Shown here: piece after piece, positions 7,483 through 11,990 of the stretch
How positions within the stretch are numbered: position 1 is the stretch's first letter
How the letters are laid out: each line of letters opens with the position of its first letter
Assembly (NCBI GenBank): GCA_009840715.1
Contig: VXNE01000118.1
Location: forward strand, 1 to 11,990
Direction of reading: 5' to 3'
DNA length: 11,990 nt
From: Gammaproteobacteria bacterium
GTDB taxonomy: Bacteria > Pseudomonadota > Gammaproteobacteria > Pseudomonadales > Azotimanducaceae
Made by a program: the position numbers and the translations under genes
The notes under the pieces: model-generated
Database searches by the model: none
The model's input: only the letters and a program-made list of their open reading frames with translations
Told to the model about the DNA's origin: nothing

Positions 7483-9078
7483 TCAGGAACTGCAGGAGAG
7501 CATCGAGCAGCCCGCCCGGTGACGCGCCCACTCCGGCCGTTTCGCAGCGAAGGCCTCCTTGCCGGGCTGCTCGTCGTACGGCCGGCGCAGCACGTCCAGG
7601 AGTTCCTGGATCCTGGTGAAGTCACCCGCCTCGGCCAGGTCGATGGCCTCCTGCGCCAGGTAGTTGCGCAGTACGAAACGCGGGTTGTTCGCGTTCATGC
7701 GGGCGACCCTGTCGGCATCCGGCGTGCCGTCCTGGCGAACGCGGGCGGCGTAGGTCTCGAGCCACGCCTCGCACCGCTCTCGGAGCGCCGGCGTGAGGGC
7801 GCCCGGGTCGTACCACGCGTCCCGCAGCGGTTCGACGCTGACCGCGTTCGGATCGACGTGGGCCAGGTTCCGGAAGAACAGGGTCATGTCCGTCTCTGCG
7901 CTTGCGAAGATCGCGAACAACTCTCCGAAGAGCCGCTCGTCCCCCTCCGGTTCGCAGCGCGCGAGGCCCAGTTTCCGGGCGGTCATCGCCTCCGACTGTT
8001 CCGCGTACCGTCGCGCGAAGTCCGTGAGCACGGCCTCGAGCGGCTCGGCGTCACCGACCAGGGGAAGGAGGGCGTGCGCGAGCCGCAGCAGGTTCCACTG
8101 GGCGATGGCGGGTTGCTGGCCGTACCGGTACCGCCGCGTGGCCGCGTCGGTGGTGTTGGGCGTCCAGTCCGGATCGTAGCCCTCCAGCCAGCCGTACGGC
8201 CCGTAGTCGATGGTGAGGCCGAGTACGCTCATGTTGTCCGTGTTCATCACGCCGTGCACGAAACCGACGCGCATCCAGTGGACGATCATGTCCACCGTGC
8301 GCGCGGACACCTCGGCGAACCAGCGCACGTATCGGTCCGCTGGCGTCCCGTCGCCGTCCAGCTCGGGGAAATCGGTCGCGATCGTGAATTCGAGCAGGCG
8401 ACGCAGGAGTTCGGTGTCGCGCCTCGCGGCGAGGATCTCGAAGTGTCCGAAACGGGTGAAGGACGGCGCCATCCGGCACACCACCGCGCCTGGCTCTGGC
8501 GCCGGGTGGCCGTCATACAGGATGTCCCGGACGACCTGCTCCCCGGTCAGCACCAGCGACAGGGCGCGCGTGGTCGGCACTCCGAGGTGGAACATCGCCT
8601 CGCTGCACAGGAACTCGCGCAGGGACGAGCGCAGCACGGCCAGACCGTCGGCGGTGCGGGAATACGGGGTCGGACCCGCGCCCTTGAGCTGCAGCGTCCA
8701 CCGCTCGCCCCGGCCGTTGACGACCTCGCCGAGATTGATGGCGCGCCCGTCGCCGAGCTGGCCCGCCCAGTTGCCGAACTGGTGGCCGCCGTAACAGGTG
8801 GCGATGGGGTCCATGCCGTCGAGCACGCGGTTGCCGGCGAGCACCTCGGCGTACGCTTCCGTATCCGTCGGCTCGGCCGGCAGGTCGATGAGGGCGGCCG
8901 CCTCGCGCGACCACGCGACGAGCTTCGGCGCCGGGGCGGCTTGCGGCAGGACGCGCGAATAGCACGCGCCCGACACCTGGCGGCGGAAGTTGGCGGCTTC
9001 GGGATCGGCGGGAAGCAGAGCGGCGAAGCGGTTGTCGAACCGCAGCGCCCCGAGCGTGGCGTGTGACTGGGCGTGCAT
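7483..9078 (-). CDS. selO: Protein adenylyltransferase SelO (YdiU/UPF0061 family)
   Basis: SelO is a pseudokinase-fold enzyme that transfers AMP from ATP to Ser/Thr/Tyr of other proteins, linked to redox homeostasis. Family blocks seen are CYGGHQFGNWAGQLGDGRAINLGEV, LQLKGAGPTPYSRTADG (lysine near residue 132), VMNTDNMSVLG (metal-binding Asn region near 279) and IDYGPYGW (Asp near 291). The C-terminus ends GCSMLSCSS; the penultimate-block cysteine is where animal SelO carries selenocysteine. ATG 9078 gives 531 residues. A GTG at 9084 in the same frame is an alternative, and neither has a strong ribosome site. The gene precedes thrC by three bases. A transposon begins 63 bases upstream and has separated selO from its original upstream neighbour. 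Confidence 0.95.
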   Translation of the reverse strand: MHAQSHATLGALRFDNRFAALLPADPEAANFRRQVSGACYSRVLPQAAPAPKLVAWSREAAALIDLPAEPTDTEAYAEVLAGNRVLDGMDPIATCYGGHQFGNWAGQLGDGRAINLGEVVNGRGERWTLQLKGAGPTPYSRTADGLAVLRSSLREFLCSEAMFHLGVPTTRALSLVLTGEQVVRDILYDGHPAPEPGAVVCRMAPSFTRFGHFEILAARRDTELLRRLLEFTIATDFPELDGDGTPADRYVRWFAEVSARTVDMIVHWMRVGFVHGVMNTDNMSVLGLTIDYGPYGWLEGYDPDWTPNTTDAATRRYRYGQQPAIAQWNLLRLAHALLPLVGDAEPLEAVLTDFARRYAEQSEAMTARKLGLARCEPEGDERLFGELFAIFASAETDMTLFFRNLAHVDPNAVSVEPLRDAWYDPGALTPALRERCEAWLETYAARVRQDGTPDADRVARMNANNPRFVLRNYLAQEAIDLAEAGDFTRIQELLDVLRRPYDEQPGKEAFAAKRPEWARHRAGCSMLSCSS

Positions 9079-9109
9079 GGGCACATTCTACGGGACGGTT
9101 CGCGCGCGG

Positions 9110-9128
9110 CGGCCCGGTCCCCGGGCCG
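9110..9128 (-). other. Perfect hairpin in the selO leader
   Basis: CGGCCCGG (9110-9117) pairs perfectly with CCGGGCCG (9121-9128) around a three-base loop, 32 bases before the selO start. No T-run follows on the minus strand. It could be part of the selO 5' leader, or incidental in GC-rich DNA. Confidence 0.4.
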
Positions 9129-9133
9129 GGGCG

Positions 9134-9141
9134 AAAAAAAG
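9134..9141. repeat. Left target-site duplication (AAAAAAAG)
   Basis: These eight bases directly outside the left terminal repeat are repeated exactly at 11893-11900 directly outside the right one. An 8-base duplication is what the IS1595 family makes. Confidence 0.93.
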
Positions 9142-9164
9142 GGGAATTATACGATTGACTCCAC
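9142..9164 (+). repeat. Left terminal inverted repeat
   Basis: It reads GGGAATTATACG inward and matches the complement of 11870-11892 over 23 bases without mismatch; the next base differs. It also encodes the last five residues and stop of the small passenger ORF (minus strand), and contains a TATAAT reading outward toward selO. Confidence 0.95.
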
Positions 9165-9290
9165 GCGAGGCGAAGGCTTTTCGTCCTTCGCTTCGCGCTT
9201 CGAGGGCTGTTTCGGCCGGTGGTTCCATACCTTGCGGAGCACTGCGTCCATGCCTGCCGGGAGCCGCTTCCGTTCCTGTTGCTGAGTCAT
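9147..9290 (-). CDS. Small basic passenger protein (47 residues), function unknown
   Basis: I do not recognise this protein. It starts at ATG 9290, overlapping the stop of the GIY-YIG nuclease gene by four bases (ATGA), with a very strong ribosome site GGAGGGGG about five bases before it, so translation is well supported. The product has 12 Lys/Arg against 6 Asp/Glu, five prolines, no membrane segment and no cysteine. The N-terminal half (MTQQQERKRLPAGMDAVLRK) could form a helix, and the tail is charged and probably disordered. Residues 43-47 (VESIV) and the TAA stop lie inside the left terminal repeat, so the gene ends at a fixed place whatever the flanking DNA. Possible roles are nucleic-acid binding, regulation, or assistance to the nuclease or transposase; none is shown. 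Confidence 0.65.
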   Translation of the reverse strand: MTQQQERKRLPAGMDAVLRKVWNHRPKQPSKREAKDEKPSPRVESIV

Positions 9291-9916
9291 GTATCCCCCT
9301 CCTCGCCAAGTGAATCTAGGCGCTGACGCGCCAGCGTTTCCAGCCGCGTAGCCTGCGCCCATAGCGTCCGGCGGATGCCGAGTTGCACCCGGCGCTCACT
9401 GATGACGCGGGCAAGGTTCGCGATAGTGCGGGCGCGACGCGCCAGCCGAATGTCAGGATGCTCCCGTTCGCCGCGCTCCATGCCTTCCGGCAGGATCGAG
9501 ACGCGGACGGACTCGGGCATGTCCATGCGGTCCGCTTCCGTTGGAGCTTTCTCGTTGAGCACGGCAGCGAAGGCAGACTCGGCGAGTGCCCGCTGATAGA
9601 CGGTGTACTCGGCACGGTCGAGCGTTTCCGCGTCCGGGCCATCCCAGAACGCCCACATCTCGATTTCCGCGACCTCGAAGGGATCGAGGACGTTCATCGC
9701 TACCGCGTCGGTACGCTGATTCGTCAGGTGGCGACGGATGCGGGTCCGTATGCGCTCCTTGGTCTGCCCGACGTAAATCGGCTCGCCGTCGTAGTCGTAG
9801 AACAGGTACACGCCCCAGCGGCAGTTGCCGACCGGCTCGCCGTTCGAGTGCAGGGTGTCTAGTGCCCGTTCCACGCCTGCGTACAGGGCATCGACACTAG
9901 GCGGATAGTCGGGCAT
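9287..9916 (-). CDS. GIY-YIG endonuclease, putative type II restriction enzyme
   Basis: The 209-residue protein has a GIY-YIG nuclease domain at about residues 33-123: GVY (Tyr37), ten residues, YVG (Tyr48), then R57/R59, His63 in RRHL, Glu103 in DRAEYTVYQ and Asn121 in VLNEKAP. The order Tyr, Tyr, Arg, His, Glu, Asn matches restriction enzymes of the Eco29kI/Hpy188I type. Residues about 145-209 are an Arg-rich helical tail that may bind DNA. The ATG at 9916 lies inside the methyltransferase gene, overlapping its end by 20 bases in another frame. A nuclease directly downstream of a cytosine methyltransferase suggests a restriction partner. A homing or repair GIY-YIG nuclease is the alternative. 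All catalytic positions appear intact. The recognition site cannot be read from the sequence. Confidence 0.85.
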   Translation of the reverse strand: MPDYPPSVDALYAGVERALDTLHSNGEPVGNCRWGVYLFYDYDGEPIYVGQTKERIRTRIRRHLTNQRTDAVAMNVLDPFEVAEIEMWAFWDGPDAETLDRAEYTVYQRALAESAFAAVLNEKAPTEADRMDMPESVRVSILPEGMERGEREHPDIRLARRARTIANLARVISERRVQLGIRRTLWAQATRLETLARQRLDSLGEEGDT

Positions 9917-10886
9917 CGGCGGCGGCGATCACGGCGTGAGTCGCCAGCCATTCGATCACAGGGACGCATACGGCGTCACCGAAGGCGAACATGGCCTGAC
10001 GCGGGGAGACGGATTCCCATGTAATGCCATCCGCGCCTTGCAGCGCGGCATACTCGGCCACGTCCATCCAGCGGGCGGCGAAGTCGCCGCTCCCGGCCCG
10101 GAGTACCGCTTGGCGCCCGGAGCCGCCCGCCGTTGTGCGGAGGGCACCCGCAATCTCGTCACCCCGGACCTCCCACACCGCCTTGCCCTTGCGGGTCCGG
10201 CGGTACGCGCCGTGATAAGTCACGCCGTCCTGCTGCTGGTAGGCGTCCACGCGCCCCGCCTGCAGATCCGACAGCGAGCCGAGGAAGCACGCCAGCTGCT
10301 TGGCACCCCACCACGGCAGATCGTCCCGTACCAAGTCCGCCAAGCGGCCCTCAGACGGCTCAGGAGGCGTCGGCAGGAGCGGAGGCGTCACACCCCGGTA
10401 GCCGAGCACGAACACGCGAACGCGGCTCTGAGGGACGAAAGACGCCGCGTTGACGCTGACGTGGATGACCGTGTACCCGAGCTGGCGGAGTCCGCACGTT
10501 ACGGAGTCGAAGTCCTGCCCTCCGTTCGCAGTCAGGAAGCCCGGCACGTTCTCCAGCACGACGAACGGAGGCCGGTCGCTCATTTCGTGGAGGATGCGCA
10601 GGAACTCGAACACGACCCCGGAGCGTGTGCCGTTCAGTCCCGCCCGGTAACCTGCCAGTGACAGATCGACGCAAGGGAACGATGCCGTGGCCAGGTCCAC
10701 GGCGGGCACGTCTGACCCGCCCAGGTTCCGAATGTCGCCAAGCTCGAACTCATCCTCGCCCCAGTTCTCGCGGTACAGGGCTGCCTTCGCCCGGTCGATG
10801 TCGTTCGCCCAGACCGTCTCGATCCCGCAGCGTTCCAGTCCCGCCCGCATGAGTCCCATGCCGGCGAAGAACTCCGCGGCCTTCAC
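9897..10886 (-). CDS. DNA (cytosine-5)-methyltransferase, Dcm type
   Basis: The 329-residue enzyme has the ordered C5-methyltransferase motifs: motif I AEFFAGMGLMRAGLE (SAM binding), motif II WANDID, motif IV SFPCVDLS with catalytic Cys72, motif VI LENVPGF (112-116) and motif VIII QSRVRVF (153-159). A target-recognition region follows at about 165-270, then EYAALQGADG and motif X FGDAVCVPVIEWLA. The GTG start at 10886 overlaps the transposase stop by four bases, with GGAG eight bases upstream. A longer in-frame reading to 11084 lies wholly inside the transposase gene and is rejected, because motif I begins at residue 4 from this GTG. With the nuclease behind it, it is most simply the modification half of a type II system. 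It could also only protect the element from host restriction. Specificity is unknown. Confidence 0.93.
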   Translation of the reverse strand: MKAAEFFAGMGLMRAGLERCGIETVWANDIDRAKAALYRENWGEDEFELGDIRNLGGSDVPAVDLATASFPCVDLSLAGYRAGLNGTRSGVVFEFLRILHEMSDRPPFVVLENVPGFLTANGGQDFDSVTCGLRQLGYTVIHVSVNAASFVPQSRVRVFVLGYRGVTPPLLPTPPEPSEGRLADLVRDDLPWWGAKQLACFLGSLSDLQAGRVDAYQQQDGVTYHGAYRRTRKGKAVWEVRGDEIAGALRTTAGGSGRQAVLRAGSGDFAARWMDVAEYAALQGADGITWESVSPRQAMFAFGDAVCVPVIEWLATHAVIAAADARLSA

Positions 10887-11824
10887 GAGTCGGCTCCGAT
10901 CAACTCCCGGTAAGTGATGCGGTTGCGGAAGGCCGATTCGAGGAACGCGGCCATCCGGTTGAGGGTGTGAATGCGGACGTTCCCCTCGTTGAGTCGGAAC
11001 GTCGCTTCGTTCACGTAGCGGGCAAGGTGCTTGACGGAGACGTGATGCCAAGTGCCGTAAATGCCGCGCTTGAGCACGGCCCACATGGACTCGACGGAGT
11101 TGACGTGGATGTCGTTCGCGCCGACGTATTCCCCGGCGCTGTGATTGACGTGGTGGCGGATGTACTCGGGCAGGGCGTTGTACCCTGCGTACTCGTCGGT
11201 GTGAAGCTCGCTCCCCGGCTCGACGTGCTGCGTGATTTGGGCGCGGAGCGTCGCGCTGTCACGGCCCTCGATGGGCATGGCGACGGACTTCCCGCCGCGT
11301 TCCCGGATGCCGAGCACTGCCTGCTTGCCGACCGGCCCACGACCGGCCCGGAGCTTCTTGTGCGAGTGCTTGTTGCGCTCCTTCCCGCCGATGAACGTCT
11401 CGTCGATTTCGACGATCCCGGACAGCATCCCCGGATCGCCGCCGCACGCTTCCCGAAGCCGTCCGAGCATGAACCATGCCGTGGACTGCGTGACGGAAAG
11501 CTCTTTCGAGAGTTGCAGGCTGGAAATGCCCTTGCGGGCCGTGACGATCAGGTAGATCGCGTACAGCCACTTGTGCAGCGGGACGTGGGAACGCTCGAAG
11601 ATCGTCCCGGTTCGGACAGTGAATTCCTCGCCGCAGTCCCGGCAGCGGTAGTAGCCGAGCCGCTTCCCGCCGCGAGCCGTGATCTTCTCATCGCAACCGC
11701 AGTGCGGGCAGACGACGTGGCCGCCCCAGCGGTGATCTTCGAGGAACTCTCGGGCGGACGCCTGATCCGGGAACATCTGGAACATCTCCAGCAGGCTGAC
11801 CGTCACTCCATCGTTCATTGCCAT
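10883..11824 (-). CDS. IS1595-family transposase (ISXO2-like DDE domain, zinc ribbon)
   Basis: This 313-residue transposase has an N-terminal zinc ribbon (Cys39, Cys42, Cys61, Cys64 in CPHC and CRDC) and an HTH-like stretch at about 100-125 (SLQLSKELSVTQSTAWFMLGRLR). The ISXO2-like catalytic domain follows: first acid Asp141 in VEIDETFIGGKE, second Asp210 in HTDEYAGY, then HVNSVESMWAVLKRG. The third position is Asn242 or Glu245, with Lys252 after it, as in the DDN(E)K signature of the IS1595 family. ATG 11824 has a strong ribosome site GGAGG seven bases upstream and a good promoter reaching into the right terminal repeat. The stop overlaps the methyltransferase start, so translation of the passengers probably depends on transposase translation. 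It looks intact. Confidence 0.95.
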   Translation of the reverse strand: MAMNDGVTVSLLEMFQMFPDQASAREFLEDHRWGGHVVCPHCGCDEKITARGGKRLGYYRCRDCGEEFTVRTGTIFERSHVPLHKWLYAIYLIVTARKGISSLQLSKELSVTQSTAWFMLGRLREACGGDPGMLSGIVEIDETFIGGKERNKHSHKKLRAGRGPVGKQAVLGIRERGGKSVAMPIEGRDSATLRAQITQHVEPGSELHTDEYAGYNALPEYIRHHVNHSAGEYVGANDIHVNSVESMWAVLKRGIYGTWHHVSVKHLARYVNEATFRLNEGNVRIHTLNRMAAFLESAFRNRITYRELIGADS

Positions 11825-11850
11825 CGCGTTTCCTCCCCCTTCGATGACAG

Positions 11851-11879
11851 AATCTAACCCATCAGAGAGGTGGAGTCAA
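11851..11879 (-). promoter_or_regulatory. Promoter of the transposase-methyltransferase-nuclease operon
   Basis: On the minus strand TTGACT (complement of 11874-11879; five of six matches) lies inside the right terminal repeat. A 17-base spacer follows, then TAGATT (complement of 11851-11856; four of six matches), about 27 bases before the transposase start. Since the -35 lies in the repeat, transposase bound to this end could block its own transcription. Confidence 0.7.
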
Positions 11880-11892
11880 TCGTATAATTCCC
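11870..11892 (-). repeat. Right terminal inverted repeat
   Basis: The exact complement of 9142-9164 over 23 bases. It carries the -35 box of the transposase promoter reading inward and a TATAAT reading outward (plus strand). Confidence 0.95.
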
Positions 11893-11900
11893 AAAAAAAG
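11893..11900. repeat. Right target-site duplication (AAAAAAAG)
   Basis: It is identical to 9134-9141 and directly abuts the right terminal repeat. It is also the T-tract and the last stem base of the terminator described next. Confidence 0.93.
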
Positions 11901-11917
11901 GGGCGCCGAAGCGCCCC
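11893..11917 (-). terminator. Intrinsic terminator with TTCG tetraloop, for a gene to the right of the window
   Basis: On the minus strand GGGGCGC (complement of 11911-11917), loop TTCG and GCGCCCC are followed directly by seven T. It is a textbook Rho-independent terminator for a transcript entering from the right. It is followed at once by the transposon end, so the T-tract is part of the target duplication. Confidence 0.85.
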
Positions 11918-11990
11918 GTTGAGGGGGAAATTCGTCCCTAGTGTGCCGTCCCAGAAATAACTAGGCCAATGCGTCTGACTTTGTCGAGGA
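11918..11990. other. Window end: no supported gene
   Basis: This stretch is less GC-rich than the host genes. On the minus strand one frame ends at a TAG at 11938-11940 and another at 11961-11963. Either could be the last codons of the gene served by the terminator, but there is too little sequence to decide. Confidence 0.4.

Larger units (their letters stand above)
9142..11892 (-). mobile_element. IS1595-family transposon with restriction-modification-like passenger genes
   Basis: The 2751-base unit is bounded by perfect 23-base inverted repeats (9142-9164 and 11870-11892) and flanked by an identical 8-base duplication. It encodes an ISXO2-like transposase plus a C5 cytosine methyltransferase, a GIY-YIG nuclease and a small basic protein, all on the minus strand and all overlapping. 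It is much larger than a transposase-only IS1595 element (about 0.7-1.1 kb). Passenger genes are known in some IS1595 subgroups. Identical ends, exact duplication and intact genes point to a recent insertion. By eye the element is somewhat less GC-rich than the host genes. The subgroup cannot be named without comparison to ISfinder. Confidence 0.92.

Noticed and set aside
5351..7531. A 726-codon minus-strand open frame across thrC and the HAD gene
   Set aside because: It is out of frame with thrC, Arg/Pro-rich and without family features; thrC and the HAD phosphatase explain the region.
6109..9066. A 985-codon plus-strand open frame opposite thrC and selO
   Set aside because: It is the antisense shadow of two secure minus-strand genes in GC-rich DNA. 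It spans both genes and has no recognisable domain.
9088..9309. A 73-codon minus-strand frame crossing the left transposon edge
   Set aside because: It runs from inside the element into host DNA in a different frame from the well-supported 47-residue ORF and has no ribosome site of comparable strength.
10887..11084. N-terminal extension of the methyltransferase inside the transposase gene
   Set aside because: The extension has no methyltransferase motif. GTG 10886 puts motif I at the N-terminus as in the family and has a ribosome site.
9142..11892. CRISPR array, tRNA or rRNA genes, phage attachment site
   Set aside because: No spaced direct repeats, tRNA-like or rRNA-like sequence was seen here or elsewhere in the window.
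11938..11990. Partial CDS at the right edge on the minus strand
   Set aside because: Two frames are possible, only 10-17 codons are visible and the third-base GC is unlike the host genes. Nothing can be assigned.

Overview
The window looks like a chromosomal segment of a GC-rich gammaproteobacterium (roughly 70% GC by eye) carrying one recently inserted transposon. The lineage call rests on gene order. hemC is divergent from argH. The set lptM-lysA-dapF-xerC-yigB-like phosphatase is the gammaproteobacterial arrangement, here without the DUF484 gene usually found between dapF and xerC. No genus can be named from the sequence alone.

Left part (1-6100): the 5' part of hemC (minus strand, cut by the window edge) is divergent from argH. 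After argH comes a tightly packed plus-strand cluster: a small LptM-type lipoprotein, lysA, dapF (4-base overlap with lysA), xerC, and a HAD phosphatase of the YigB type (4-base overlap with xerC). argH, lysA and dapF cover arginine and lysine/meso-diaminopimelate synthesis. xerC resolves chromosome dimers, and lptM serves outer-membrane LPS translocon assembly.

Middle part (6112-9078): a minus-strand pair, selO (protein AMPylase) followed 3 bases later by thrC (threonine synthase). It converges on the plus-strand cluster with only 11 bases between the two stop codons.

Right part (9134-11900): a complete composite-looking but single-unit transposon of 2751 bases (9142-11892). It has perfect 23-base terminal inverted repeats and a perfect 8-base target duplication, AAAAAAAG. 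It encodes an IS1595/ISXO2-like transposase and three passenger genes in the same direction: a C5-cytosine DNA methyltransferase, a GIY-YIG nuclease of the Eco29kI-like layout, and a 47-residue basic protein whose last codons and stop lie inside the terminal repeat. All four reading frames overlap (4, 20 and 4 bases), so they look like one translationally coupled operon. The transposase promoter has its -35 box inside the right terminal repeat. The best reading is a putative type II restriction-modification unit carried by an IS1595-family element.

The element landed in the T-tract of an intrinsic terminator (minus strand, TTCG loop) that ends a gene lying to the right of the window. The duplication preserved the hairpin plus T7 on the right side. 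On the left the element sits 63 bases upstream of selO, with no terminator visible between the passenger operon and selO.
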